In this document: piece after piece, positions 1 to 12,288 of the stretch
Layout: each line of letters starts with the position of its first letter
Position numbering within the stretch: position 1 is the stretch's first letter
DNA from: Dimorphilus gyrociliatus
Taxonomy: Eukaryota > Annelida > Polychaeta > Dinophilidae
Assembly (NCBI GenBank): GCA_904063045.1
Contig: CAJFCJ010000028.1
Span: 1 to 64,000 of the forward strand
DNA: 64,000 nt
Direction: 5' to 3'
Program-made: the position numbers and the translations under genes
The notes under the pieces: generated by a model
Database searches by the model: none
Told to the model about the DNA's origin: nothing
What the model saw: the letters and a program-made list of their open reading frames with translations, nothing else

Positions 1-1
1 T

Positions 2-1915
2 GGTTTCTGGAAGCCCGGATCTGGAATTATTCATCAAATTATCTTGGAAAATTATGCTTTCCCTGGCTTACTTATGATCGGTACTGACAGTCACACTCCG
101 AACGGCGGAGGTCTTGGAGGTTTATGTATTGGAGTTGGAGGAGCAGACGCTGTAGATGTTATGGCTGATATACCATGGGAGTTAAAATGTCCCAAAGTTA
201 TTGGGGTTAATTTGACTGGCAAACTTAGTGGTTGGACGTCTCCTAAAGATGTTATTTTGAAGGTTGCAGATATTCTTACTGTGAAGGGAGGAACTGGGGC
301 TATTGTTGAGTACTTTGGACCTGGGGTAGAATCAATTTCTTGCACTGGAATGGCAACTATTTGTAATATGGGCGCAGAAATAGGTGCAACCACTTCAGTG
401 TTCCCTTATAATAGGCGTATGAAAGATTATTTAACTTCTACTACAAGAGGAAAAATTGGGGAAGAGGCTGATAAATATATGCATTTACTTAATGCTGACC
501 AAGGGTGTGAATATGATGAAGTGATTAATATTGATCTGAACACTCTTGAGCCACATATCAACGGTCCTTTTACGCCTGATCTTGCTCATCCAATTTCTAA
601 GATGGGAGAAAATGCTAAGAAAAACAATTATCCCATGGAAATTAAAGTTGGTTTGATTGGATCTTGCACCAATTCTTCATACGAAGATATGTCTCGATCC
701 GCTAGTATTGCTAGACAAGCAACAAAAAGAGGAATAAAGGCTAAAGCTAAATTTACTATTACACCTGGTAGTGAGCAAATTAGAGCTACTATTGAAAGAG
801 ACGGTCAAGCTAAAGATTTGGAAGAAATTGGCGGTCTTGTTTTGGCGAATGCTTGTGGACCTTGCATTGGTCAATGGAAGAGAGAAGACGTGAAGAAAGG
901 CGAACCAAACACTATTGTTACTTCATACAACAGAAATTTCACAGGCAGAAATGATGCTAATCCTGCAACACACGGATTTGTAACCTCACCAGAGCTTGTA
1001 ACTGCTATGGTGCTGGGAGGACGTTTAGATTTCAATCCATTAACCGATTTTCTTACTGACGCTAATGGAGAGAAATTCAAATTGGACAGTCCATATGGTG
1101 ATGAGTTACCAAATAAGGGATTTGATCCTGGTGAAGATACCTTCCAACCGCCTCCAGCTGACGGTAGCAGCGTATCAGTTGACGTAAGCCCATCTTCACA
1201 AAGACTTCAACTTCTTGAACCCTTTGATAGATGGGATGGAAAAGATTTAACCGAAATGACAATTCTTATCAAAACCCTAGGAAAATGCACCACCGATCAC
1301 ATTTCTATGGCTGGTCCGTGGTTAAAATTTAGAGGTCATTTAGATAATATCTCAAACAACTTGCTTATTGGAGCAACAAATGCTGAAAACCAAGAAATGA
1401 ATAAAGTGAAAAATCAAACTTCTGGAGAATATGGAAGCGTTCCTGACACTGCCAGAGATTATAAAGCAAAGGGAATTAAATGGGTGGTTATTGGAGATGA
1501 AAACTACGGAGAAGGATCCAGCAGAGAGCATGCTGCATTGGAGCCACGTCATCTTGGCGGAAGAGCTATTATTGTTAAGAGCTTCGCTAGAATTCATGAA
1601 ACTAATTTGAAGAAGCAAGGAATGCTACCGTTAACTTTCGCCAAATCATCAGACTATGATAAAATTAAACCAGATGACAAAATTTCTATTGTAGGACTAG
1701 ATTCTTTCGCTCCTGGAAAGGTAAATAAAAATTTATAACTGTAAAAGATACCGTAATAATTGATATAAAACTGTTTACAGCCATTGACTTGCGAGATTAA
1801 GCATAATGATGGATCTACCGAAAGCATCACTCTCAACCATTCATTCAACGAATTGCAGATTAATTGGTTCAAATCAGGTTCTGCTCTCAACTACATGGCT
1901 GATTCCAAGCAATAA
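2..1915 (+). CDS. ACO2: Aconitate hydratase, mitochondrial (3' part, start outside window)
   Basis: TCA-cycle enzyme that isomerises citrate to isocitrate in the mitochondrial matrix. The reading frame is open from base 2, so the N-terminal exons, including any mitochondrial presequence, lie before the window. The visible protein follows animal ACO2 closely: [11 protein letters not shown], the 4Fe-4S ligand cysteines in GSCTNSS and [20 protein letters not shown], and the swivelling C-terminal domain with [19 protein letters not shown]. Exon 2-1720 is followed by a 60-bp intron (1721-1780, GT/AG). The last exon, 1781-1915, encodes [15 protein letters not shown] and ends in [10 protein letters not shown]-stop, as in other ACO2 proteins. 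Without that exon the protein would stop at 1738 in intron sequence and lose its C-terminus. Identity is very secure. Confidence 0.97.
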
Positions 1916-2743
1916 ACAGTCTTAAAAATCCGTTGAAAAGTATTGTTAATTGGCAACTCAAAATCTAAAATATTTTATGTTGATGTGTCATATAGAGTTT
2001 ATCGTAGAGGAAATATGAGCCGTGCCAATTCTGTGTCTGGTCAAATGGATGAAAAAACAAAAAAAACAAAAAAAAAACAAAACAAAAGAAAGAAAAAGTT
2101 GTGTTGACTTGTTTAATAAGTTATTTAATATCTTTAATTCATTCAAAATTTCTGTTATCACGAAATCAGAGAATAGCTACAACCATTTAATTCACATGTA
2201 AATGTAATACTTAAAGTTTCTCTTGATTGTGTGTAAAGTTACTAAAATAAAAATGACTGATTAATATATTAACAATATAAAAGTAATAATTAAAATCTAA
2301 TCTTTGATTAGATCTAACAGTGTGAAGTGTGACTCTAAAAGAATTAAAAAAACACTTACATTATATCCTTTGGAAACAAAAATTTTCAAATGTAAAAAAA
2401 AAATCAGGCTTTGTTTTTCTCTAAAATAAACACATCTCGTAAAAACAGAAAACAATAAATTAAATATCACAAAGCCGAAGGATCCTAAAGACAGCTTTCA
2501 AACTGTTGTTTTGTTCGATTTATTACATAGTCCATTATAGGTATAACATACATAATAATAATTATAATCTTTTTGCTGACAATTATTAGATAAGAGTGTT
2601 ACTAAGCTATTCTAGACTTTGTATCCTGTTTTGGCCAATAGTAAAACTATTCTCGATGAAAATTAACCTCCAGTGTAAATGCGAGAGAACAGTTGTTTAT
2701 AGGAAAAAAAATTATCGGTACAAAATACTTGTTTAGTAGAAAG
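1916..2743. other. Intergenic / 3' UTR of aconitase, no gene seen
   Basis: AT-rich sequence with an A-rich run (about 2054-2095) and several AATAAA-like hexamers (for example near 2454). No supportable coding exon. It probably holds the aconitase 3' UTR and the 5' region of the next gene. Confidence 0.6.
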
Positions 2744-4392
2744 ATGTCTTCGAATTCTGGCCAAATCGAAAATTTCAAGTTGGTACGCGCTGATATTCAG
2801 GACCGATTCATAAGCGTAAGTATCTTATTGAGATTTAATTAATATTTGAACGTTTATGTAATTGGAAAATGCGCCAATTTACAATATAGGTTACTTGGTC
2901 GAGTGGCTCTAAAAGTCTATTTCCATGCGTTTGGCTGAGAGATAATTGCCAATCTCAAGATTGTTTCCATCCATCAACAAAATCCAGGTTGCTAACTTTG
3001 GACAATATTGATACGGATGAAATACCTACTAATGTCAAAGTTATATCTTGTTTCTATAGATATTTGATTAATTTTTAATCTCTATCTTTTTTCCATCAAT
3101 TAGATAAACTGTAACAACGAGTTAGAAATTGTATGGAAAAATAATCACGTTAGTTTATATAAAGCGGAATGGTTGGATAAAAGAAGATTTGAGGAAGACG
3201 CCAGAAAGAAACGTCTTACTTGGTTGGGAACTGATATGGAATTATGGGGATCGGAAATGAAAAACAAAGTTCCTGTTCAACAATTCCAGAAGGTCTTTAG
3301 TACTTTAGAAAAAAACCCCGCAATTTATTATTTATGTAGTCATTCCTAAATTTAGATTCTTGACGACGATAACGAACTTTATCTTTGGTTAAGACATCTG
3401 GAAAAGTATGGTTTAGTGTTGATTAAAGACGCTCCGAGGGAAGTTGGTCAATTAAATAAATTGGGTCAGCGAGTATTTTTCTTAAGAAAAACTCATTACG
3501 GGTAGGCATATCCATCCGATAAAAGACTTGAGCATAAATATTTAAAAATACTACTTTTACTTACTTTACAGAGAAACTTTTCAAGTAAAGGTGAAGGCCG
3601 ATCCTAATAATGCGGCTTATACAACAGGCATTTTAAATCTACATATAGATCAATGTTATTATGATTACACACCGGGGGTATGATTATTTTAATAATTTAA
3701 TAATTAATTTCATTGCTAAAACCGAAAAGGTGCAAATGCTTCATTGTATCGAAAATGAGGCAGAAGGTGGGGAAAGTGAATTTTGTGATGGTTTTCACGT
3801 TGTTAATCAGCTAAAGGAAAGATTCGCTGAATATTTTAATATCCTTAAATCAGTAGATTTAGATTTTATGGATATTGGAACAGAGAATAATCGAAAATTT
3901 CACAAGATTCATAGATGTCCAACAATATGGTAGGAACAGATTTTTCGAATGTATAATTAATATATTGAATATTCATTAAATCAAATTCCATTTTCTAATT
4001 CAAATATTAAATTTATAGCACAAATCATAAAGGAGAAATATTGAAAATAATGTTTAACAATGCAATAAGAGACTCTCACATTGACTGTGATGCTGAAACT
4101 GCCTTAAAGATTTACGAGTCTCTTAAAGTATTTCATAAGCTCCTTAACGACGAACGCAATAAAATTTCCTTTAAGTTAAAGCCCGGTAATAGTGTTTTAA
4201 TAAAATTGACTTTTTTTATCTCTATTAAATTCTTTTTGTTTAGGTGAAATTGTTTGTTTCCACAATTTCCGCGTACTTCACGGCAGAAAAGCTTTTAAAA
4301 GTAATAGAAATCGACATTTGGAGGGTGCCTACATCGATTGGGATGAAATACATGATAAAATGAGAGTTCTACGTTCCGAATTAAATAATTAA
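2744..4392 (+). CDS. BBOX1: Gamma-butyrobetaine dioxygenase (carnitine synthesis)
   Basis: Fe(II)/2-oxoglutarate dioxygenase of the last step of carnitine synthesis. Eight exons: 2744-2815, 2890-3039, 3104-3292, 3356-3501, 3572-3677, 3730-3929, 4019-4185, 4244-4392. They sum to 392 aa (human about 387). Residues about 25-110 form the N-terminal zinc-binding domain (CVWLRDNC...C...H). The double-stranded beta-helix has the iron ligands His210 and Asp212 (LNLHID) and His356 (RVLHGRKAF), and the C-terminus has RHLEGAYIDWD. AYTTG, PGVQMLHC and FNNAIRD fit BBOX better than trimethyllysine dioxygenase. Odd point: the family motif NCPCxDC reads NCQSQDC here, so one zinc cysteine is replaced by serine. 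The His of the site (NNHVS) is kept. An AATAAA follows near 4420. Confidence 0.94.
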
Positions 4393-4715
4393 ATTCCTTA
4401 TTATTACTTCTCTTCCATTAATAAACGAAAATCTTTTATTAGCTTTTTGCTGGTCCTTTAGTTTTAAAACAACAGATGGCGTTCGAATAGGCTATTCTCA
4501 GTGTAACAGATGCTTTTCTGTGGATATTATATGAATTTTAGTTAAACATATCTTCTGATTGAACAAACATTTTAATTGAACTATATATATATTTTTAAAA
4601 TTTCCGATTCAATGTTGAACAAGCTTAATATATAAATCTCCTTTATAGTTTATTATTCGTTTTCGTTGGGGTTTTAATTTTCGTTTTTATTCTAAATTTT
4701 TGCAAGTTGCTAACT
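4393..4715. other. Short intergenic region
   Basis: About 320 bp without coding potential. It contains one ACAGATGGCG motif at 4482-4491, which recurs elsewhere in the window (see findings), and AT-rich sequence before the next start codon. Confidence 0.5.
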
Positions 4716-7511
4716 ATGTCAGTTTCAGATCCATTAATAAAGCTTTTTAAAAGTAAGTATTTGATGTGCAAAAACAAGAAATTTTTCATTCATTTCTAAT
4801 ATTAAACAGATCACGTAAAAAACTTAAAATGCAGTGAAAATCAAGTTATAACAGATGGACACGATTGTTTACAGCCATTATGCGAATCTCTAGAGGCTAT
4901 ATTTCGTCAAGGAATAATTCGTTTAGTACTCATTTTCTAGTTTAAAATATTAAATAATTAGAACAAATTTTCAACAGAGAACACGAAGCCATTCTTTTTA
5001 GGAAGAAGGGATTATTGGTCTTGGATTGATAACATTAATGATTCGTCAAGTAATCCTTATCGCTATGCAAGGTATATTATGAAATCCGATTGATCTAATT
5101 ACAACTACACAACTTGCATTAATTGCAAAAACAGAATAGAGCCTCTATTATCTCTTATTTTAACTGAAGTTAGAGCGAATAAGAAAGTAAGTAGGTGATG
5201 GATATCCTACTCTCTTGTAGCATATTAAACGTTTCAGGTAACATCATTACAAGGGCGAGGTCGTCTTTTCATTAGAATAGCTTTACAAAAAAGAGTCCTA
5301 CCATTAGTCATAAAACAATTAGAAGAGAATTGGTCTCATTTACAGGTACTTTAAATTTACATTATTTCCAATAGAATTATACTTTCTCTCTTGTTATTTT
5401 TCATAGTCATGCTACCACCCAAATTCTATAATTGCTGATGAAATACTAAGAGGTAAGCCTAATTTATCAACCTAATTAATTCTATTGATAAGAAAAAAAG
5501 ACAAATATTATACGTAAATGTTGATTAATCATTTACTTTCAGAAATATTTTTATCTGCTTTATGCCAATTAAATACTGTTGATTTTAAGCTAAATATTAA
5601 GGTAGATTAGTTACAATTTATGATAAACTAAACTCTCTTAAGACAAAGTGATTCTATTTATAGAATTCGTCTTTTCTCGATGATACGTGGATAATACCCA
5701 AGTATAGACAATACGAATTCGTACCAAGTAAAGACTTGGGTGTTCGAGTAATGTAAGATTCATTTAAAATAGATATATTTATACATAAAGGAAATTAAAA
5801 TGCGGAAATCTGACTTACAGTCTAGCAGAAGGGCATTGTCTAGTAACATCTGTGGAAGAGAATAGTGTTGCTGGAGAGAACAACCGCATAGAAATAGGAG
5901 ATGCAATAGATGAGTTATTGGGACAAAGTTTCAGAACAATGTCCATTTCGAAAGCCCAGTCACTTTTAAAAGAAAACAAAGGTTATCCGATATTTCTAGG
6001 TGTTGTTAAAGCGAAAATGACAAACGGTTATGTTTTTCCTCCTATTTCCGAGTAAGTATGGAGAAAACTCTTTACTTTTATCTTTATTAATCTTTCTTCT
6101 ATAAACAGTCTAATAAAACTTACTGATATTGATCTTGGAAGCATTGAAAAGCAAGCCAAAGATGGTAAAATATACTGTATTTATATCAAAAAAATAATAA
6201 TAGCCTATATATTTAAATAAAAAAAGGAAAAACAATTAGTTCTAACAAAGTAACAGAATATATAGTTTATAGTAATAGTATATATCTTATTCAACAGAAT
6301 ATAAAAAAAGATCAAATAAAGAAACACCTGCTCATACTATTTTACCTGAAGATGAATATGATAAAATACCTGTATCAAATTCCACAGATTCGTGAGTTCA
6401 GTTCAAATACCTTAACTTTTGTAAAAGTAGAAAAGTATTTTCATAAAATCAATAAAACACTTATTTTAATATTTGAAACTAAAAGTTTTCTTTACAACAA
6501 CACATAAAAGCTATAAGTATAATAAAACAAGCCAATGTAGGTCAAAAGCTATTACTCAAATCTTGCTCTCTATATGTGTTTATCTTAATCAACGACTAGC
6601 TGTCTTTAATCACGAGACGTTTTTATCGTTGTATTTTTTTTTAAATTGATATATATATATACAGTATATTATTATATATGAGCTTTAATGACTTTCTCCT
6701 TAAATTCTTTTCTTTTTCTGACTCAGGGCCGATTATTATGTGAAATATGTTGGTGCAATTTCAGTTGGATCGGTATGCATGTTGTTAAAATATCTAACAC
6801 ATATATAAAAGTTAAGCCTATTATCAAAAACTATCTTTATGCCTTTTTTAATAAAGGATGGAGGAGTTCATCAAATCGAAAAGGCCATTGGAAATATAAT
6901 TAAACAAGATCAAGAAAAGAGCCTAGACGAATATCAAGTACTTTTTTCAGATATTCTTTAATTAAATATAATTTATCTTTCATTAATTAAGATAAAATAA
7001 TACTTTGTTTATTTAATAATAGAATGTTGGCTTAGCTTTAGGAGAAAAAGATGTAATTGTCACCGATTCATTATCAAATAAGATTTTATTCAAGCATTCT
7101 TATACGGAAATTGCGTCATGCGGACGAAGATTGGATAATATGCTATTGGTGGCTTACATTGCAGGGTACGTATATTCTGTATTATTTGAATCGTCTTCTA
7201 TAAATACTGTATATATATTTATATGTTTAGAGAAACTACATGTAGCTTTGCTAAGGATTTCAAAGCCTATGTATTTAGAGCATCTGATAGATCGGAAGTA
7301 AGTAACGAATTCAATCTTTAAACTCTACTTGCTTCACATCAATCTCTCTTTATATGCTTAACGTTTGTTCCTTTAGGCTAAAGATATCTTATGCAGTATA
7401 GGTAAGTTATAAAGAAAAGTTAATAATAAAAATATTTCAAGTTAAACTCTTCATTATTCCTGTTAGCTCAAGGTTTTGATCGAACTCACTTTTTCGTTTA
7501 ACCATAAGAAA
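4716..7511 (+). CDS. RUN domain, PDZ-like and PTB domain adaptor protein
   Basis: Multi-exon gene I cannot match to a named protein. Early exons 4716-4752, 4810-4920, 4978-5071, 5135-5186, 5238-5345, 5407-5452, 5543-5601, 5664-5752 and 5821-6051 keep frame; later exons lie about 6109-7511. The first ~220 residues look like a RUN domain: LCESLEAIFRQGI, GRRDYWSWID, GRGRLFIRIALQ. Next comes a PDZ-like stretch (LGVRVILAEGHCLVTSV, then EIGDAIDELLGQ and KGYPIFLGVVK). After an acidic linker, the C-terminal ~150 residues read as a PTB/PID domain: DYYVKYVGAISVGSDGG, ending SIAQGFDRTHFFV-stop. RUN domains bind small GTPases or motors and PTB domains bind NPxY-type peptides, so a trafficking or signalling adaptor is inferred. 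The donor at 5753 (GTAAGA) decides the frame into the PDZ-like part. Confidence 0.75.
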
Positions 7512-8154
7512 AGGAGAAGAAGAATTAGAACAAGAACAAGAACAAGAATAATATATTTTATTAATTTTAAGAAAATATGACCAGTAGTTTTTATTTTTAA
7601 TATTCCATTTTTTATATTAATTTGACCTATTTTAAAATAATTGAAAAATAATATAAAAAAACATCCTTATCAATAAACAAAATTATCATTTTTATACTTC
7701 CAAAAAGCTTTTCACGCTATCAAATTGTTTTCTTTAAGAATACACCAAAATTTCATAATATACAACTAGAAGGAGAAATTTTCAATCTTAATTTGAATAT
7801 CTACATCTATTTCCGGTTGATATATAAAAAAAAGGGCGAGGCCAATTTCTTGCTAATTAATAATGTTTCAAACTAGTCTTATACGTGTATAGCAATTCTT
7901 ATTATGTATTTTACAACTTTTACCTTCTCGTTTGGTGTGATTTTATTTACTCTTCTTGTCTATTTAAAAGTAAAATAACGTTAAATATGAAATTATGGAG
8001 GAAGTTCAATATTTCTATCGTTCAATATCTACCTGATAAAATGAGTCACTCATTTAAAATATATTTTTTATCTTGTTTATCTATTTCTGTTATCGGAATG
8101 ATAAATAGCAATTGTATTTGCCTGTGCGTTTAGTTATTCGCGGAGTGGTCAACG
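7512..8154. other. Intergenic region
   Basis: AT-rich, with AATAAA at about 7671 that could serve the upstream gene. A short open frame at 7885-8133 has low-complexity AT-rich composition and no recognisable domain. I see no gene here. Confidence 0.5.
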
Positions 8155-10870
8155 ATGAAGATATTAATTTTCTCTTTTCTGGCTCTGTCTACTTTTCTAA
8201 TTGTTCGATGTAGTAATATTACGGATGGAAGTGAACTAGAATCAAGGAGTAGAGTTAAAAATGGTTTAGAACCTCTGGTCAAATTTGTCCATTTCTTTCT
8301 CCATAAGGTTGTTCAACCAAAGACAATTGACGTATTCCTTAACAAGGCTGAAATAACAGACTATACATCATGGCAGAATTACTGGCGAAATACCAATTGG
8401 AAAACAATTGTTAATCATATGAGTAAAGTTTATTTGGGCTTTACAATTATAACTCTTATAGGTGTATTCGTCATTGTTGGATTATTAATATCCGGTTTAG
8501 TAGTTTGCTGCTGCCGATGTTGCTGTTCAAAAAAGCCAAAGATAGACGAAGGAGGTAAAGATACCTGCAAAAGAACTTGCTGTGGCTTTATACTGTTTAT
8601 TATATCACTCTTCTGCGTTGGCCTATGTGTTGTTGGAGCTGTTGCTGGAACTCATTTGGCTAGAGAAATTAAGGCTGAAAATTTTCCAAAAGATTTTGAA
8701 GATATAAGCTTAGTCATTAACAGTTATATATCTTCTACCAAGTCCAATATGACAAAGACAATTACAAATACAATAAGTGAAACTCGGGATCAGGTTAACG
8801 ATAAATTAACAGTATTCCCACAATCTGTATTTACTAATTTCAATCGTGAAATCAAAGACGTAAATTCTACATTTAATAGTATAATAAGAACATCTAATAG
8901 AAACCAATTGGCGTCTTCTTATACTGATATGAAGTTCAGTAGCGGAAATTATAGTGCGAGTAGAGGACAGTTGACTACTTCTCTTACTACGTTAAAGTCT
9001 GATATAAGTACAAAATTACAAACTTGTTCGTCAGATGAGTGTACACGTGCAAAAGAATTGCTGAAAATTATGCGACCAGAAGCTGATTTTTCTAACTTGA
9101 GTAAATATGATTTAAATTTTACAATTATTGAATTTAGTTTACTAAACTGATCGTTTTTCTCTAGAGTCAGTAGATGATGCTATTCTGGCTGCTTTTTTAG
9201 TTGTTCAGACTGGAGAATCCCTCAAACAAGCACTGACAAGATATTCTAATATTGAAAACACGATAACAACTGCGGCCAATAGCGCTATAGTAAGGGCAAA
9301 AAAAGAAGTTTCTGATATTGCTTCAAGTGGACTGCAAGCTGCAAAAGATTTAGAGAAGAAATTAGATTTTCAAGTCAGCATGAAATTTAACTCCAAGACA
9401 AAAAATAACTTGAATAAAGCCTCGAAAATAGTTTTCAGTAGTTTAATCGGAATTGCTGGATTGTTGGCTTTAATTGGTATTTTTTTTATAATCGGTCTAT
9501 TTTGTGGTGGAGTGTTACCTCAACCAAAAAAGCTTGGTCAATGCTGTTCTTCAAACCAAGGGTCTAATATTATATGGGTTGGAGCCATAATATTTTTTAT
9601 TTTTGGTTGGCTTTTACTTCTATTGACAACTTCTCTCTTCCTAGCTGGTGGAATAGCTGAAGATAATGTTTGTAGACACCTAAGGAAAATAGATGAACCT
9701 CTAAATAAGATAGGAGAAATAGTGAAGAAAAGTGTAAAAATCGATATTATTCAAAACTCTACAGTAACTTTTACTGGTCTTTTAAACAGTATGAAAAACA
9801 ACGAAGCAATCTATCAAACTTTGAAACTATCAGATTTTCCAAATCTTAATCTTACGAAATTGTTAAATTTACAAAAAATCCAAGATGCCTTATTAAAAGA
9901 ATTGGCTGAAATTAAAATAGATTTAACAACTGTAAATATCTTGCCAGACACTTTTCCAATTTTAAATCAAACAGGCAACACTTTTGATGAAGTGAATATT
10001 ACTGAATGGATAGCACAAACAAATAAGCAAGTAATGAAGGGTGATCTACTAGAATTGGTAAAAGTAATGAGAGAAATCCAAGGCATAGACCTTGTTTCCG
10101 AAATTAACAGGGCTAACAGCATTCATGGTGATACAGTTGTTCCCATGGAAACACTTAAAACTAGCATCAGTTAGTATAATTAATTGCATATATAAAAAGT
10201 TGTTTTGTAATGTTGATAATTTTTCTTATCAGGAAATTCATCCATGTATGTTAAAGATAGTTTCGAAGATAGGGGCTTTTCCGCTGTTTTGGCAGATTTA
10301 GAAGAAAGTAGTACTACAATTACACAAAGTGGTAGGGGCATTTTGTCATATAAATACGATTTATAGTGTTTACTATTTTTAATGTTTCTTTTTTCATATA
10401 AAGGTAACAATATTACGAGTAAGATAATAAAGGATGAAGCCACTGTTATCTTTGATATTGTTAAATTTCAAATAAATGGCATTATTAGTGTGGCAACAAA
10501 TGAAATAGGCAGAACAAAACCGATGTGGAATGTATATAATTCGCTAACAAGAATATCTTGTGACCAAGTTATGAATTCATTAAACAATTATTGGTTTTGT
10601 TTGGGATGGACAAGTTTCTTTTACCTACTAGCAATGGGTTTTGCAACTGGCATGGCGGATATGTTTAGAAAGCCGAAGGAGGAAGAAGATTTTCCCATGA
10701 CCAATTCAGAGTTAAACGGTATTCCAATGAACTCAAGAAGCTATGTTTATTCAACAAGTGACAATGACAATGACCCAGGAGACCGGAAGTTCTACCCAAG
10801 ACCTAGACAGAGACGAGATATGCACGATCGAACGGGCAGAGTTGACAGGATACAAGAACAATATATCTAA
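8155..10870 (+). CDS. Prominin-like five-transmembrane glycoprotein, copy 1
   Basis: Prominins (CD133 family) are cholesterol-binding glycoproteins of plasma-membrane protrusions. Exons 8155-9100, 9165-10169, 10233-10331 and 10404-10870 sum to 838 aa, the usual prominin length. A signal peptide (MKILIFSFLALSTFLIV) is followed by TM1 (about 92-117), the family's cysteine cluster CCCRCCC, TM2 (about 143-165), a large loop with N-glycosylation sites, TM3 with LFCGGVLPQP, TM4 with a FGWLLLL core, a second large loop, TM5 (NYWFCLGWTSFFYLLAMG) and a cytosolic tail. Copy 2 starts 2.5 kb downstream on the same strand with lin-28 between them. Copy 1 has an extra intron at 10170-10232, absent from copy 2. 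Family assignment is firm; which vertebrate prominin it matches cannot be said. Confidence 0.9.
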
Positions 10871-12280
10871 GATGAAAATTTCTACAAATTCTCAGTTTTA
10901 TTCCTTGTTATGAGCTTTAGTTTCTATTAACATTTTTTGTTATTACACGAATATCCTATTATATTTATAAATAGTATGTTAAAAGATGTTTGGAATACCT
11001 TTGCAGGCAAAGAGAAAAACATTATTTTAAATGATATTATTAATTAACAGTGTCGACATCTTTATTAAAAAAACTCAATTACATGCATTTAGTTTGTTAA
11101 TTTGTTAATAGAAAAACCTTAAGCTTTCATTAAATACTCAATATAAAGATGGCAGCCGTAGGGGGTCGAATAATTTCGAATTTTACGCAGGTGCTTTTGA
11201 TTACCTGTGCAAAAAGTCGTTTGAAAGACCCTAGAGAATTTCGTTCTCTTTAACAGGCTACGAACTGTTAACTAAATTGGTTTCCAATTAAATAGTAATT
11301 GGTAAAAGTTTAACTCAAAGATTGCATCTGAAAGATGAAACCTTCATTGAAAAAACTACACTATAAATAGACTGAAGATTCAAAATAAACAAAGAAATTG
11401 ACAAGGCTGAAAGATTGAGCGACAGATGGCGCACAACGAGCGACATCTGCTAATCGCCAAGCGCATTGAGCGGACACGTAATATTATGTAATAAGTGTAG
11501 AAAGCTGTATGACCGAAAGCATTTGAAACAGGAGGCAGGCGACATCAGCCACTGATTTCTACACTACAGATAAACACCTCTATAGAAGGAGTTTAATCGC
11601 TTTTTCCTTCTTTTTTGATTTATAACTAAAGAGAAAAACCTTTTCATCTCACCCGACTCCGGCGGCTATTGGTTGAAACTTTTGAATACTTTCGATTTTC
11701 TTCCGGTACAATTAAAGTTTTTACTCTCTCTTTAGACGGAGTTCGACTTTCTATTAGTACTTCTCCTTTTATATCGGATGTATAACTACTAGTCTCAAAT
11801 AGAAATGATATAATAGGGACTACAGTGATGGATATAGGTAGGCCTATTGTATACTGTACACGAATTAAGTAAATATTATTCCAATTAATATTGGACGATA
11901 TAGTCAATTTTTGTAAGCATTTTTACGTATAGAAATCGTTGACCCAATTTTAAAACAAGGACAATTGGTAGTCAGTAAGCTATAGGTCACATCGTCTTAT
12001 ATCATTATTAATAGAACGGAATAATTTAAGAATGCATAACAAAGCGAGTACGTTAATGTTTAACGCATGAAAAAAGAATAAATAAACGAATAGAGGAACG
12101 TTTTGACCCAGTTCAAATGTTAGCTTGGGGAAAAAACGTTGGAAGGAGAAGTGTTTTTATTCAAAGGAAAAGCTATCAGTGTGATTTTTACGGCGTCGTA
12201 AAACGTCATTGCCTGTCCATGCAGGGCTGATAGTTGTATACCTTTGATTTTTGTATACATCTAGATTGTTTGATCCACAG
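10871..12280. other. Intergenic region upstream of lin-28
   Basis: Mostly non-coding AT-rich DNA. It holds an ACAGATGGCGC motif (11422-11432) followed within 20 bp by the near-inverted GCGACATCTGCT (11440-11451), and a possible first exon of lin-28 at 11149-11190. A minus-strand open frame at 11644-11907 shows no domain and was not accepted. Confidence 0.45.
11149..11190 (+). other. Candidate first coding exon of lin-28
   Basis: ATG at 11149 opens 14 codons (MAAVGGRIISNFTQ) and ends at CAG|GTGCTT, a usable donor in phase 0. Joined to the acceptor GGCAG|CTT before 12289 it gives a 157-aa lin-28. The intron would be 1.1 kb, long for this locus, and other upstream exons are possible. Confidence 0.3.
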
Positions 12281-12288
12281 GAGGGCAG

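Noticed and set aside
11644-11907. 87-codon minus-strand frame upstream of lin-28
   Set aside because: No recognisable domain, no flanking exons; kept only as intergenic.
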